A model generated the notes under the pieces. That model did not search any database, was not told the origin of the DNA, and saw only the letters and a program-made list of their open reading frames with translations. This document shows positions 54,643 through 64,000 of a stretch of 64,000 nucleotides of DNA, piece by piece. Source of the DNA: Paucidesulfovibrio longus DSM 6739 (GTDB lineage Bacteria; Desulfobacterota; Desulfovibrionia; Desulfovibrionales; Desulfovibrionaceae); NCBI RefSeq assembly GCF_000420485.1, contig NZ_ATVA01000012.1, positions 186,001-250,000 on the forward strand, given 5' to 3'. Position 1 is the first letter of the stretch. Each line of letters begins with the position of its first letter. The position numbers were made by a program, and so were the translations under genes.

Positions 54643-54852
54643 ATGCCGATTTACGAATACCGTTGCGAGAAGTGCGGCAAGGTCTTTGAGGAGTTGGTTC
54701 TCGGACCGGGGGATGCGCCCCTGGCCTGCCCGGAGTGCGGAGCGCCGGACCCGGAAAGGCTGCTCTCCGGATTTTCCCTGGGCGATGCTTCCGCATCGGG
54801 CGGCGGCGCGGCCGCGGCAAGCGCGGGGTGCGGAGGCGGGGGATTCACCTGA
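54643..54852 (+). CDS. FmdB-family zinc-ribbon protein
   Basis: A 69-residue protein. Two CxxC pairs, CEKCG (8-12) and CPECG (29-33), form a zinc ribbon of the FmdB type (MPIYEYRCEKCGKVFE). A Gly/Ala/Ser-rich tail ends in CGGGGF. Role in the family is regulatory or unknown. GGAGG before the ATG. It is divergent from zraP and its start lies about 70 bases beyond the GTGCA repeat cluster, so it may share those sites. Confidence 0.85.
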   Translation: MPIYEYRCEKCGKVFEELVLGPGDAPLACPECGAPDPERLLSGFSLGDASASGGGAAAASAGCGGGGFT

Positions 54853-54901
54853 GGCTGAGCGGTCGCGTTCCCGGTTCGGGACCGTCGTTCGGAAGGGAAA
54901 A

Positions 54902-56548
54902 TCAGGAAAGAAATTCGTCCATGCCGCAGCGGCGGCAGCCGTCGCATCCGTGGTCCGGGCAGCCGGGCGAAGCTACAAAGCGCTTGGATCGTTGCCATTC
55001 TTCCCAGAGATGGGCTTTGGTCACACCGATGTCAATGACATCCCAGGGCAGGGGGTCGTCAAAGCTGCGCTCCCGATCCAACCAGTCGGACATGTCGCCG
55101 TCCCAGAGGCGCAGGGCCTTTTTCCAACCGCCGTTCTCCGCTGCCAGTTCCACGAAATCGAAGAGGCTCTCGTCCCCGCGGGCCAGCAGCCCCTGGAGCC
55201 GGGCCTGGAAGGGCTTGTCCGACTCAACCCGAAATCCTTTCAGCGGCTTGACGATGTCCCGAAGCATCTTCTGGCGGTTTTCCAATGCCTCTTCCGTGGC
55301 CATGGGAGCCCATTGAAAAGGGGTGTTCGGCTTGGGCACGAGGCTGCTCGTGCCCAGGGTGAAGCGCATGAATTCCTTCTTGCGCTTGATGTTTTCGTCG
55401 CGCGTGCGGGCGATCTGTCCGAGAAAATCCCCAAGTTCCTCGTAGTCCTCGTCCGTTTCGCCCGGCCAGCCGAGAATGCAATAGCTTTTAAGATGGTTGA
55501 CCCCATGCCGTGCGCAGAGGACCACGGCGTTCAGGAAGTCCGCTTCGTCGAGTTTCTTGCTGGCGCTTTGGCGCAGGCGGCGGCTCGGGCCTTCCAGGGC
55601 CAGAGTGATGGTCCGAATGCCGCATTGGCGCAGAAAGGAGAGCAGTTCTTCGGTAACGCCGTCCGCGCGGATGGAGGAGAGGGCAAATTTGGTTCCCCGG
55701 CTGCGCAGCCAGGTGAGGAAGGGCAGCAGGTCGGGGAGATCCGTGAGGGCCGTGCCCACGAGTCCGACCTTGGGCGGGTCGGTCTGCTCCACGATATCCT
55801 GGAGTTCCGCCAGGGTGGCCTGCCGGGGCGGGCGGTAGATGAACCCGGCGGCGCAAAAGCGGCAGGCGTAGGGGCAGCCCCGGTTGGCCTCCAGCAGCAG
55901 GGTGTCGCGGAAGACCGCGTCGCTTCCCGTGAAGCAGGAGTATGCGGGGTCGGCAAGGCTCGGCCCGGACGCCACCACGCGGCGGACAGGCGTCTTGGAC
56001 CGTCCCGGCGCATAGATTCCGGACATCCCCGCCACGGCGTCGAGCATGGCGTCCTTGGTGCCGCCCGCGAGCCAGACTTCGCGGAATTTGGCGAAGACAT
56101 CGGCCATTCCCGCTTCGGCCTCGCCCACGAAAAAGCAGTCGGCCATGGGGGCGAGGGGCGCCGGGTTCATGAACGCCAGCGGCCCTCCCACCAGGACCAG
56201 GGGAAAATCGGGGCGTTGCTCCCTTCGGGGAGCAACGCCCGCAGCCTTGAGCGCCCTGAGGAGGTGGAGGAGATCCTCCTCGAAGTTCACGCTCAGCGCC
56301 AGCACAGGGAAGCCGGAGAGCGGCGAACCGCTTTCCAGGGTGACGGGTTCGCCGTCGCGCCCAAGGGTGAAGCAGCGCTCCGGAGCCATGCCCGGATCGT
56401 CGGCCAGCAGGCGATAGACCGCCTGCCACCCCAGGGTCGAAAGGGCCACGGGCCGTTCCATGGGCACCACCAGGGCCGTGGGCAAGCGTCCGCCGGTTTC
56501 CCGGGGAGCCGGCTCCCTCGCGCCGTAATACAGGCGGTCGGTGCGCAT
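54902..56548 (-). CDS. Radical SAM protein with B12-binding-type N-terminal domain
   Basis: A 548-residue enzyme. The [4Fe-4S]-binding CxxxCxxC is in EANRGCPYACRFC (near residue 225), the barrel continues with SSIRADGVTEE and GLVGTALTDLPDL, and the preceding 1-190 resembles a cobalamin-binding domain (VLVGGPLAFMNPAP, FFVGEAE). C-terminal cysteines (GCPDHGCDGCRRCGM) suggest a further metal site. Reaction unknown. It begins 30 bases downstream of ftsZ and ends the cell-division transcript. Confidence 0.82.
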   Translation of the reverse strand: MRTDRLYYGAREPAPRETGGRLPTALVVPMERPVALSTLGWQAVYRLLADDPGMAPERCFTLGRDGEPVTLESGSPLSGFPVLALSVNFEEDLLHLLRALKAAGVAPRREQRPDFPLVLVGGPLAFMNPAPLAPMADCFFVGEAEAGMADVFAKFREVWLAGGTKDAMLDAVAGMSGIYAPGRSKTPVRRVVASGPSLADPAYSCFTGSDAVFRDTLLLEANRGCPYACRFCAAGFIYRPPRQATLAELQDIVEQTDPPKVGLVGTALTDLPDLLPFLTWLRSRGTKFALSSIRADGVTEELLSFLRQCGIRTITLALEGPSRRLRQSASKKLDEADFLNAVVLCARHGVNHLKSYCILGWPGETDEDYEELGDFLGQIARTRDENIKRKKEFMRFTLGTSSLVPKPNTPFQWAPMATEEALENRQKMLRDIVKPLKGFRVESDKPFQARLQGLLARGDESLFDFVELAAENGGWKKALRLWDGDMSDWLDRERSFDDPLPWDVIDIGVTKAHLWEEWQRSKRFVASPGCPDHGCDGCRRCGMDEFLS

Positions 56549-56578
56549 GTTCGCGTTCCCGTTTCCCTACCCTTGCTC

Positions 56579-57832
56579 CTAGTCGCTGTTCTTGCGGATG
56601 AAGGCCGGGATATCCAGCTCATCCTGGTCGAACACGAAGTGCTCCTCGCCCGGACCGGCCATGGCCGCGCGGCGGGAAACACGCTTGGGAGCCTCCTCGA
56701 TGATTTCGTCCTCTCCGCCGTCGCGGTAGCGCAGGTAGGCGGGAACGTTGCGGTTCTGGCCCAGCACGGAGCGGTGCACGCGGCGCTTGCCGTTGCCCGC
56801 GGCGGGCTCGGCGACCTGCTTGCCCGAGACGAGGGTCAGGGACTGCTTGGACTGGGCGCGTTCGGCCTTGCTGGCGGCCTGTTCGATGCCCGTGGCGATG
56901 ACCGTGATGCGCATCTCGTCCCCGGCGTCCGGGTCGAAAACCGTGCCGAAGAAGATCTGGGCGTCCTCGTCCGCTTCGCTGGAGATGATGTTGGCGGCCT
57001 CGGCGGCCTCCTCGATGAGCATGTCCGGCGAGCAGGTGATGTTCATCAGCACGCCCTTGGCGCCTTCGATGGACACGTCCTCCAGCAGCGGGGAGGTGAT
57101 GGCCATGCGGGCGGCCTCCTTGGCGCGGCCCTCGCCGGAAGCGAAGCCGGTGCCCATCAGGGCCAGGCCCGAATTGGACATCACGGCCTTGACGTCCGCG
57201 AAGTCGAGGTTGATCAGGCCGTGCACGGTGATCAGGTCCGCGATGCCCTTGGTGGCGAAGTAGAGCACTTCGTCCGCCTTCTTGAGCATTTCGGTGAACG
57301 AGGCCTTCTTGGCCGCGAGCTGGAGCAGGCGGTCGTTGGGAATGGTGATGATGGAGTCCACCACGTCCGAGAGGGCCTGGATGCCGTTTTCGGCGGCGCC
57401 CAGGCGGCGCTTGCCCTCGAAGAAGAAGGGCTTGGTGACCACGCCCACGGTGAGGGCGCCCAGGTCGCGGGCCACCTCGGCCACGACCGGAGCCGCGCCC
57501 GTGCCCGTGCCGCCGCCCATGCCCGCGGTGATGAAGACCATGTCCGCGCCTTCCAGGGCGTGGCGGATCTCGTCGATGTTCTCCATGGCGGCGTTGCGGC
57601 CCACTTCGGGATTCGCGCCCGCGCCCAGCCCCTTGGTCAGCTTCTGGCCGATGTGGATCTTGGTGTCGGCCAGGCTTTTTTCAATGTCCTGGTTGTCCGT
57701 GTTGCAGACGATGAACTCCACGCCCTTGAGCGCGGACTGGATCATGTTGTTCACGGCGTTTCCGCCGCCGCCGCCGCAGCCGATGACCTTGATCTTGGCA
57801 CTCGTGTCGTGCTCGATCTCAAAATATTCCAT
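56579..57832 (-). CDS. ftsZ: Cell-division protein FtsZ
   Basis: A 417-residue tubulin homologue forming the division ring. GTP-binding GMGGGTGTGAAP (tubulin signature) lies near residue 100 and the T7-loop is in NLDFADVKAVM. The conserved C-terminal tail that binds FtsA is present as DELDIPAFIRK. Last core division gene, 30 bases after ftsA. Confidence 0.98.
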   Translation of the reverse strand: MEYFEIEHDTSAKIKVIGCGGGGGNAVNNMIQSALKGVEFIVCNTDNQDIEKSLADTKIHIGQKLTKGLGAGANPEVGRNAAMENIDEIRHALEGADMVFITAGMGGGTGTGAAPVVAEVARDLGALTVGVVTKPFFFEGKRRLGAAENGIQALSDVVDSIITIPNDRLLQLAAKKASFTEMLKKADEVLYFATKGIADLITVHGLINLDFADVKAVMSNSGLALMGTGFASGEGRAKEAARMAITSPLLEDVSIEGAKGVLMNITCSPDMLIEEAAEAANIISSEADEDAQIFFGTVFDPDAGDEMRITVIATGIEQAASKAERAQSKQSLTLVSGKQVAEPAAGNGKRRVHRSVLGQNRNVPAYLRYRDGGEDEIIEEAPKRVSRRAAMAGPGEEHFVFDQDELDIPAFIRKNSD

Positions 57833-57862
57833 GACTCTCCTCCGTTTGTTCCCTGTGCGTTC

Positions 57863-59098
57863 CTATGCGATGTCCGTAAACCACTTCCGCATCCTGCCCA
57901 GGATGCGGTTGAACGTGCCTTCGTCCCGGATGCCGAAGGAACGGCGTTCCAGGCCCGTCCGTTCCTTCTCGCAGCCGAACTTGAGCAGGCCCACTGCCGT
58001 GGCGTACTTGGGGCTGTCCACCACGTCGGTAAGCCCGCCGATGCCCGACGGATAGCCGATGCGCACCGGCAGGTCGAAAATCTGGTCGGCCAGATCCTGC
58101 ATTCCCTCGATCATGGACGTGCCGCCCGTGAGCACCACGCCCGCCGCGATCATCTTCTTGAACCCGGATTTGATCAGTTCCTGGTCCACCAGGGCCAGGA
58201 TCTCCTCGATGCGCGGCTCGCAGATTTCCGCGAGCACCCGCTTGGACATGGCCCGGCTCTCGCGGCCGCCCACGCTCGGCACCTCGATGAACTCGTCGTT
58301 CTCGATCATGTCCGCCAGGGCGCAGCCGTGCCGGATCTTGATCTCCTCGGCGGCCTGCATCGGCGTGCGCAGACCGAAGGCGATGTCGTTGGTCAGGTTG
58401 TTCCCGCCCAGCGCCAGCACCGAAGTGTGCTTGATGGAGTCGTTGGAGAAGATGGCCAGGTCCGTGGTGCCGCCGCCGATGTCCACGATGGCCACGCCGA
58501 TCTCGCGCTCCTCGTCCGAGAGCACGGCCTTGGACGAGGCCAGGGACTCGAGCACGATGTCGGCGACGTCCAGCCCGGCCCGGTGGCAGGAGCGGATGAT
58601 GTTCTGGGCCGAGGTCACCGCGCCGGTGACGATGTGGACCTTGGTTTCCAGCCGCACGCCCGCCATGCCCAGGGGGTCGGCGATGCCGCGCTGGTCGTCC
58701 ACGATGAACTCCTGGGGCAGGGTGTGGATGACCTCGCGGTCCAGCGGGATGGCCACGGCCTTGGCCGCTTCGATGACCCGCTCCACGTCCTTCTGGGTGA
58801 CTTCGCCGCCCTTGACGGCGATGACCCCGTGGGAGTTGAAGCCCTTGATGTGGCTGCCCGCGATGCCCGCGTACACGGAGCGGATTTCGCAGCCGGCCAT
58901 GAGCTCGGCCTCTTCCAGGGCCTTTTTGATGCACTGCACGGTCTGCTCGATGTTCACCACCACGCCGCGACGCAGCCCCGTGGACGGGGCCTTGCCGATG
59001 CCGATGATGTCCACGCCGCTGTCGCTCGGCTCGCCGACTACCGCGCAAATCTTGGTGGTGCCGATGTCCAGTCCGACGACCAGGTCGTTTTTGGCCAT
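57863..59098 (-). CDS. ftsA: Cell-division protein FtsA
   Basis: A 411-residue actin-like membrane tether of FtsZ. GLDIGTTKICAVVG binds phosphate, VDIGGGTTDLAIF and VVLTGGTSMIEGM are the other actin-fold signatures, and an amphipathic C-terminus ends the protein. The ATG at 59098 has GAAGGAGAG upstream; a longer reading is unnecessary. Confidence 0.97.
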   Translation of the reverse strand: MAKNDLVVGLDIGTTKICAVVGEPSDSGVDIIGIGKAPSTGLRRGVVVNIEQTVQCIKKALEEAELMAGCEIRSVYAGIAGSHIKGFNSHGVIAVKGGEVTQKDVERVIEAAKAVAIPLDREVIHTLPQEFIVDDQRGIADPLGMAGVRLETKVHIVTGAVTSAQNIIRSCHRAGLDVADIVLESLASSKAVLSDEEREIGVAIVDIGGGTTDLAIFSNDSIKHTSVLALGGNNLTNDIAFGLRTPMQAAEEIKIRHGCALADMIENDEFIEVPSVGGRESRAMSKRVLAEICEPRIEEILALVDQELIKSGFKKMIAAGVVLTGGTSMIEGMQDLADQIFDLPVRIGYPSGIGGLTDVVDSPKYATAVGLLKFGCEKERTGLERRSFGIRDEGTFNRILGRMRKWFTDIA

Positions 59099-59153
59099 TG
59101 ACGCTCTCCTTCTGCTTATCCGGGCTGCTGGCCCGGTTTCCATCCTATCGTTG

Positions 59154-59987
59154 TCAGGGCGCTTTCCCGACCCACACCTTGCCGCCCGAGGCGGTGATGC
59201 GCCGTACGCCGTCCATTTCGCCGCGCCGCCGAAGGTCCATGCTGACGGCGCGCACGAGGCGAAGCTCCGATTTCCAGTCCTCCAGGGCGAAGGTCAGGGT
59301 CAGGTTCGCGTCGTCCAGAAACATCTCCGCCTGCCCGGCTCCGGAAAGCCGTATCCAGGCCAGCGCCGAGGACGAAAGGGGCAGTCCCCCCCGCCGCAGC
59401 GTTTCCAACATCTCCGGGATCTCCGCAATGTGCGGCTGAGCGGCGGAATCCACGTCCAGCACCGGAAGGGACCGGAAATCCGCCGGGGATACAGCCACGA
59501 TCAGCTCCCCGCTTTCGTCCGCGTAGTAGAGAATGCCGCCTCGGCGGATCCAGTACGCGGGCTTCTTTTCCGTGATGTTCACGATCAGCCTGCCGGGCAG
59601 CTCGCGCCGCACGGAGACGTTCTCCACCCAGGGGTTCTTGGCCAGCAGCGCTTCCACGCGGCTGACGTTGAGGCCCAGGCAGTTTTGTCCGAGCCGGACC
59701 TTGCCCGCCAGGAGCACGTCCCCGTAGGAGAGGCGTTCGTTGCCCTCCACGCGGATTTCCTCCAGGGCGAAGGCGTCCGTCGTCGTGGTCCAGCGATAGC
59801 CGAAGTACAGCCCGGCCATGAGCGCTGCCAGAAAGCCGAGGCCGCCCAGGAAAAGCAGCCCGCGCCGCAGCAGCGGGGAGGACGGACCGGAGAGTCCGCC
59901 GCTCCGCGGAGCGCGGTAGCGGTTTGAGCGCTGCTTGAGCGGGCGGCTCCCGCTCTTCAGGTAGGTCGGACCGTTGATCCGGCTCAT
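59154..59987 (-). CDS. ftsQ: Cell-division protein FtsQ/DivIB
   Basis: A 277-residue bitopic protein: basic cytoplasmic N-terminus (Arg/Ser/Pro-rich), a helix at about 44-65, then a POTRA domain (FALEEIRVEGNERLSYGDVL) and the beta domain with VRRELPGRLIVNITEKKP. It overlaps murB by four bases (ATGA). Confidence 0.92.
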   Translation of the reverse strand: MSRINGPTYLKSGSRPLKQRSNRYRAPRSGGLSGPSSPLLRRGLLFLGGLGFLAALMAGLYFGYRWTTTTDAFALEEIRVEGNERLSYGDVLLAGKVRLGQNCLGLNVSRVEALLAKNPWVENVSVRRELPGRLIVNITEKKPAYWIRRGGILYYADESGELIVAVSPADFRSLPVLDVDSAAQPHIAEIPEMLETLRRGGLPLSSSALAWIRLSGAGQAEMFLDDANLTLTFALEDWKSELRLVRAVSMDLRRRGEMDGVRRITASGGKVWVGKAP

Positions 59988-60880
59988 GGCAGGACGATGA
60001 CCTCCGTTTCCAGTTCAATGCCGAACCGATCCCGCACGGCGGTTCGACCCGTCTCCAGAAGCTCCAGGGCCTGGGAAGCGGTACCCTTGCCCAGGTTCAC
60101 GAGAAAATTGGCGTGCATTTCGGAGAAGGACATGTCTCCGAGACGCTTTCCGCGCATGCCCGACTCGTCGAGCAGCTTTCCGGCGCTCATTTCGGGCGAA
60201 TTCTTGAACACGCAGCCCGCGCTCCAGGCGTTCACCGGCTGGGAGGCGCGCTTGCGGGCCATGGTGTAGCGCATGGCCGCCCTGACCTTGTCCGGCACCG
60301 AGGGCTGGAGCCGCAGTTCCACGTCCCAGACCAGGAAGAATCCTTCCGGGGCGCACATGTTTTCTCCCAGGGAGAAACGGCGGTAGCCGAAGCAGCAGTC
60401 CGCGGCGTCAACCCAGTTCAGCCCGTTTTCCGGCGTCCAGACGCGAACCCGGTTGATCACGTCGGCCATGGCCGTGCCGTAGGATCCGGCGTTCATGGCC
60501 ACTGCGCCGCCCACGCTGCCGGGAATGCCCGTGAGGTTTTCCAGTCCGGAGAGGCCGTTGCGCGAAGTCCAGCCCAGGAGCACGGGGAATTTGAGTCCGG
60601 CTCCGGCCCGCACGAGCACGCAGTTTTCGCCCGGTTCCATTTCCGGGGCGCGCTGGTTCCCCACGGTGCAGAGCACGAGGGGAAGCACCTCGTCCGAGCA
60701 GAGCAGGTTGCTGCCCGCGCCCAGCGCCAGAAAACGTCCGCCCTCCGTGGCCAGCAACTGCGGCAGGTGGTCCAGGTCGGCGTCGGCGCGCAGCAGCACC
60801 TCGGCCAGGGTCGTTCCCCCAAGCCGAAGCGTGGTGCGGTCCCGCATGGCGGGCCCTGGTCTGCGGACCTGAAGGCTCAT
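59984..60880 (-). CDS. murB: UDP-N-acetylenolpyruvoylglucosamine reductase
   Basis: A 298-residue FAD enzyme making UDP-MurNAc. GAGSNLLCSDE and GIPGSVGGAVAMNAGSYG bind FAD, YRRFSLGEN holds the substrate Tyr and Arg, and GCVFKNSP has the catalytic Ser-type position as Cys-Val-Phe. It starts 1 base after the murC stop. Confidence 0.96.
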   Translation of the reverse strand: MSLQVRRPGPAMRDRTTLRLGGTTLAEVLLRADADLDHLPQLLATEGGRFLALGAGSNLLCSDEVLPLVLCTVGNQRAPEMEPGENCVLVRAGAGLKFPVLLGWTSRNGLSGLENLTGIPGSVGGAVAMNAGSYGTAMADVINRVRVWTPENGLNWVDAADCCFGYRRFSLGENMCAPEGFFLVWDVELRLQPSVPDKVRAAMRYTMARKRASQPVNAWSAGCVFKNSPEMSAGKLLDESGMRGKRLGDMSFSEMHANFLVNLGKGTASQALELLETGRTAVRDRFGIELETEVIVLP

Positions 60881-60881
60881 C

Positions 60882-62330
60882 TCACTCTTCTCCTTCCTCC
60901 GGGGCGGGTTCGCCCGCGTCGAGGTAGTTTTCGCCGACCTGCCAGATGCTGCCGGCGCCGAGAGTCAGGAAGAGGTCGCCCGGCGAGAGCAGCAGCGGCA
61001 GCTCCTGTTCGAGCATCTCGAAATTCTCGTAGAAGGTCACCTTGGTGGCGCTGACCTGGCGGATGCCCTGGGCCAGGGAAAGTCCGTTCACACCGGGAAT
61101 GGGCGATTCGCCCGCCGGGTAGATTTCCGTGAGCAGAAGCAGGTCGGCCTTTTCGAACGCCTTGCAGAACTCGCCGAACAGGGCCTGGGTGCGCGAGAAG
61201 CGGTGGGGCTGGAAGGCCACCACGAGCCGCCGGTCCGGGTAGCAGGCCTTGGCCGTATTCAAGGTGGCCGCGATTTCCGCCGGGTGGTGCCCGTAGTCGT
61301 CCACAACGAGCACGCCCTTGCGCTCGCCCTTGCGCTCGAAGCGGCGGCCGACTCCGCCGAAATTGGCCAGCCCGCGCAGGATGGCGTCCTTGGCCAGGCC
61401 CGCTTCCAGGCTCACGCCGATGGACCCCAGGGCGTTGAGGATGTTGTGGTGGCCGGGATGGGAAAGATTGACCTCGCCCCAGAATTCTTCGTCGAGGTAG
61501 ACGTTGAAGACGCTGCGCAGGCCCGCGCTGATGATCTCGCCGCGCAGACGGTTCTTGCCGCCCAGGCCGTAGGTCAGGCAGGGGCGCTTGATGCGCGGCA
61601 GCAGACGCTGCACGCCGGGGTCGTCCCCGCAGACCACGTTCATGCCGTAGAAGGGGATGGCGTTCATGAACTCCGTGAAGGAGTCGTCGATGGCCTGCTG
61701 GTCCGCGTAGTGGTCCATGTGGTCGCGGTCCACGTTGGTGACGATGGAGATGACCGGGGCGAGCAGCAGGAAGGAGCCGTCGGATTCGTCGGCCTCGGCG
61801 ATGAGGTATTCGCCCTCGCCCAGGCGCGCGTTGGCGCCGTAAGTGTTCAGCCTGCCGCCGATGATCACGGTGGGATCCAGGTTCGCCTCGGTGAAGATGG
61901 TCGCCAGCAGGGAGGTGGTCGTGGTCTTGCCGTGCGTTCCTGCCACGGCGATGCCGGACTGGAGGCGCATCAGCTCCGCGAGCATTTCGGCGCGGGGAAT
62001 GATCGGAATGTTCAGCTCGCGCGCGCGGATCATTTCCGGATTGGTTTCCGGAATGGCCGTGGACTTGACGACCACGTCCGCGCCCTCGACGTTGTTCGCG
62101 CCGTGGCCGATGAAGATGTTCGCGCCCAGGCGCTGGAGCCTGCGCACGGCAGTCCCGGCAGCGAGGTCCGAGCCGGTGACGTTGAAGCCCATGTTGATGA
62201 GCACTTCGGCGATGCCGTTCATGCCGGAGCCGCCGATGCCGACCATGTGGATATGGTTGACCCGGCTGCGCATCATGTGCCGCGAGGGCGTCGGGGCCAG
62301 ATTCACGTTGGGGCCTTGCGCCGCTGTCAT
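60882..62330 (-). CDS. murC: UDP-N-acetylmuramate:L-alanine ligase
   Basis: A 482-residue Mur ligase adding L-Ala to UDP-MurNAc. [15 protein letters not shown] binds [16 protein letters not shown] the ATP, and [13 protein letters not shown] and FQPHRFSRT are conserved. Overlaps murG in an ATGA. Confidence 0.97.
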   Translation of the reverse strand: MTAAQGPNVNLAPTPSRHMMRSRVNHIHMVGIGGSGMNGIAEVLINMGFNVTGSDLAAGTAVRRLQRLGANIFIGHGANNVEGADVVVKSTAIPETNPEMIRARELNIPIIPRAEMLAELMRLQSGIAVAGTHGKTTTTSLLATIFTEANLDPTVIIGGRLNTYGANARLGEGEYLIAEADESDGSFLLLAPVISIVTNVDRDHMDHYADQQAIDDSFTEFMNAIPFYGMNVVCGDDPGVQRLLPRIKRPCLTYGLGGKNRLRGEIISAGLRSVFNVYLDEEFWGEVNLSHPGHHNILNALGSIGVSLEAGLAKDAILRGLANFGGVGRRFERKGERKGVLVVDDYGHHPAEIAATLNTAKACYPDRRLVVAFQPHRFSRTQALFGEFCKAFEKADLLLLTEIYPAGESPIPGVNGLSLAQGIRQVSATKVTFYENFEMLEQELPLLLSPGDLFLTLGAGSIWQVGENYLDAGEPAPEEGEE

Positions 62331-63433
62331 GCCTGCCTTCCTTTATTCTTGGCGGCCAGCCGTTCGAGACGGTCCACGATCCCGGCGGCCGCGTCCGGTC
62401 TGGCGAAGCCGCGCGCGGCCTCGGACATCCGGTCGAGTTTTTCTTCGTCGTTGAAAAGGCCCACGGCCGTGCCCGCAAGCGTGCCGCCGCTGAGGCCGTC
62501 CTGGGGCAGCACCCTGGCCGCGCCCGCCCGTTCCATGGCCTGGGCGTTGCGGGTCTGGTGGTCGTGCGTGGCGTGCGGAAAGGGCACGAACACGCAGGCG
62601 CGTCCGGCCGCGGCGGCCTCGAAGACCGTGCTCGCGCCGGAACGGCAAAAGACCAATCCCGCTTCCGCGTAGGCGGAGGCCATGTCCTCTATGAATCCGC
62701 AGACCCGGAAGCGCGGGCCGTCCGGATCGAATCCGGCGGCGACGTAGGCCGCGCGCACGCGCTCCAGGTCCGAAGGCCCGGTCTGGTGCAGAACGGAAAC
62801 GTCCGCATCGCCGAGGGCGGGCAGGGCCTCGATCACGGCGTCGTTGATGGCCCGCGCTCCCTGGCTTCCGCCGAGCACGAGCAGGGTCCGGCTGCGGACC
62901 CTTGGCCTGCGGCCCACGGCCGCGATGTCCGCCCGCACGGGATTGCCCGTGACCACGCAGCGGTCCGCCGGGAACCATTCCCGGCTTTCCTCGAAGGAAA
63001 GATACATCTCGTCCGCGAAGCGGCGCAGGGTCCGGTTGGCTGCGCCGGGCACGGAGTTCTGCTCGTGGATGGCGGCGGGGATGCCGGTCAGCCCGGCGGC
63101 CAGCACGGGGCAGAAGCCCGCGTATCCGCCGAAGCCGAGCACGGCTTCCGGCTTGGTCCTGCGCAGCAGGGCCAGGGATTTGACCACTGCTCCGGCCAGC
63201 CAGAACGGGGCGGCCAGCTTGCGCAGGCCCGTGCCGAGCACCCCGCGCGCGGGCAGGCGCACGAACTCCAGCCCGGCCTTGCGCGCCAGCGCGCCCTCCG
63301 GCCCGCTCCCGCCCGCGAAGAGCACGCGGCAGTCCGCATTGCGCTCGCGGACCTCGGCGGCAACGGCCAGAGCCGGGAAGATGTGGCCTCCCGTGCCGCC
63401 CGTGGTCACGATCAGGGACTTCAGCGCGCTCAT
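62327..63433 (-). CDS. murG: Lipid II synthase MurG
   Basis: A 368-residue GT-B glycosyltransferase adding GlcNAc to lipid I at the inner face of the membrane. [16 protein letters not shown] and [15 protein letters not shown] are the G-loops, and [12 protein letters not shown] and [17 protein letters not shown] the substrate sites. It overlaps ftsW by four bases (ATGA). Confidence 0.97.
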   Translation of the reverse strand: MSALKSLIVTTGGTGGHIFPALAVAAEVRERNADCRVLFAGGSGPEGALARKAGLEFVRLPARGVLGTGLRKLAAPFWLAGAVVKSLALLRRTKPEAVLGFGGYAGFCPVLAAGLTGIPAAIHEQNSVPGAANRTLRRFADEMYLSFEESREWFPADRCVVTGNPVRADIAAVGRRPRVRSRTLLVLGGSQGARAINDAVIEALPALGDADVSVLHQTGPSDLERVRAAYVAAGFDPDGPRFRVCGFIEDMASAYAEAGLVFCRSGASTVFEAAAAGRACVFVPFPHATHDHQTRNAQAMERAGAARVLPQDGLSGGTLAGTAVGLFNDEEKLDRMSEAARGFARPDAAAGIVDRLERLAAKNKGRQA

Positions 63434-64000
63434 GCCATGCCCCTCCGCGAGAGGTTCAGGAGCACGCCCACGCACATGAAGGAGACGATCAGGCTGGAGC
63501 CGCCGTAGCTCATGAAGGGCATGGGCACGCCCTTGGGCGGCACCGTGCCGAGCACCACGGCGAGGTTGAAGAGAAAGCCCAGGGTGATGATCAGGATCAT
63601 GCCGAAGGCGGTGAAGCGGTCCTGGAGGTCTTCCTGGAGCAGGGCGATGCGCAGGCCCCGGAAGATGATGAAGCCCACGAGCAGGAAGATCATGGACATG
63701 CCCAGAAATCCGAGTTCCTCGCCGACCACGGCCATGATGAAGTCGTTGTGCGCTTCCGGCAGGAAGAAGAGCTTCTGCTTGCCCGCGCCCAGGCCGACGC
63801 CCGTGAGCTTGCCGGAACCGAAGGCGTAGAGGGACTGCACGAGCTGGTAGCCCTCGGCCCGCGCGACCTTGAAGGGGTCCAGGAACGCGGTCCAGCGCTT
63901 GTAGCGGTAGGGCTCCTGCATGATCAGCAGCCAGCCGCCCCAGGCCATGAAGGTGAAGGAGCCGAGCAGATAGGTCAGCCGGGTGCCGCCCACGAGGCAC
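63430..64000 (-). CDS. ftsW: Peptidoglycan polymerase FtsW (5' part outside window)
   Basis: The C-terminal 189 codons of the SEDS-family FtsW. Helices and the conserved loops LVQSLYAFGSGKLTGVGLGAGKQK, PEAHNDFIMAVVGEELG and GVPMPFMSYGGSS are present; the N-terminal half lies beyond the edge. First visible gene of the minus-strand division operon. Confidence 0.96.
   Translation of the reverse strand, partial: CLVGGTRLTYLLGSFTFMAWGGWLLIMQEPYRYKRWTAFLDPFKVARAEGYQLVQSLYAFGSGKLTGVGLGAGKQKLFFLPEAHNDFIMAVVGEELGFLGMSMIFLLVGFIIFRGLRIALLQEDLQDRFTAFGMILIITLGFLFNLAVVLGTVPPKGVPMPFMSYGGSSLIVSFMCVGVLLNLSRRGMA

Noticed and set aside
54566-59101. An open reading of 1511 residues on the plus strand opposite the radical SAM gene, ftsZ and ftsA
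   Set aside because: It is the mirror frame of conserved division genes and has no recognisable domain.

Overview
The window is GC-rich DNA from a sulfate-reducing deltaproteobacterium, most likely of the family Desulfovibrionaceae. The evidence is a perR-rubrerythrin-desulfoferrodoxin-rubredoxin-Roo oxygen-defence locus, a small tetraheme cytochrome c3, a DcrA-like chemoreceptor with a covalent haem motif, a futalosine-pathway menaquinone gene, and LPS genes (lptD, hldD) of a Gram-negative envelope. Nearly all genes lie on the minus strand. No insertion sequence, prophage, CRISPR array, rRNA or tRNA was seen, and no gap between genes exceeds about 300 bases. Most of the window is ordinary core chromosome.

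Layout by region. 0-3 kb: a phosphate transporter (cut by the window edge) behind a PhoR-like kinase, with a four-repeat Pho box. 3-4 kb: a cytochrome P460-like protein and a small membrane partner. 4-11 kb: hldD-lptD-mutL-alr-67-residue ORF, one tight operon ending in a terminator. 11-12.6 kb: a VWA-OmpA envelope protein and a secreted unknown. 12.8-15.9 kb: the oxygen-defence genes under a PerR-type repressor. 15.9-18.8 kb: tetraheme cytochrome, haem-motif chemoreceptor and PilZ protein. 18.9-26.2 kb: purSL, polyprenyl synthase, mqnB, nucleotide-sugar dehydrogenase, DUF2065 and ubiE. 26.4-28.9 kb: a 664-residue, extremely acidic, repeat-expanded unknown and cytochrome c3. 29-32.6 kb: cobJ, cbiG, ribD and a dCMP deaminase. 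32.8-39.8 kb: yceD-rpmF-plsX-fabH-fabG-acpP-fabF-glyA, with rpmB divergent. 40-46.3 kb: two hybrid kinases flanking a C_GCAxxG_C_C protein. 46.5-49.4 kb: gltX, an Nfu-like protein and a dihydrouridine synthase. 49.5-54.4 kb: a Zra-type metal/envelope-stress system. 54.6-64 kb: an FmdB-like zinc ribbon, a radical SAM protein, and the division/wall cluster ftsW-murG-murC-murB-ftsQ-ftsA-ftsZ read on the minus strand.

How the genes work together. Energy and redox genes recur: menaquinone synthesis, c-type cytochromes, oxygen and superoxide reduction, and redox sensing. Envelope building is the second theme: LPS, fatty acids, phospholipid and peptidoglycan. The most interesting accessory signals are the Zra-like locus, the haem chemoreceptor module, the acidic repeat protein and the P460/membrane pair. 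In the Zra-like locus the sensor kinase carries a Met-rich repeat echoing the repeats of its putative periplasmic partner, and a near-consensus sigma-54 promoter with clustered GTGCA inverted repeats precedes that partner gene.
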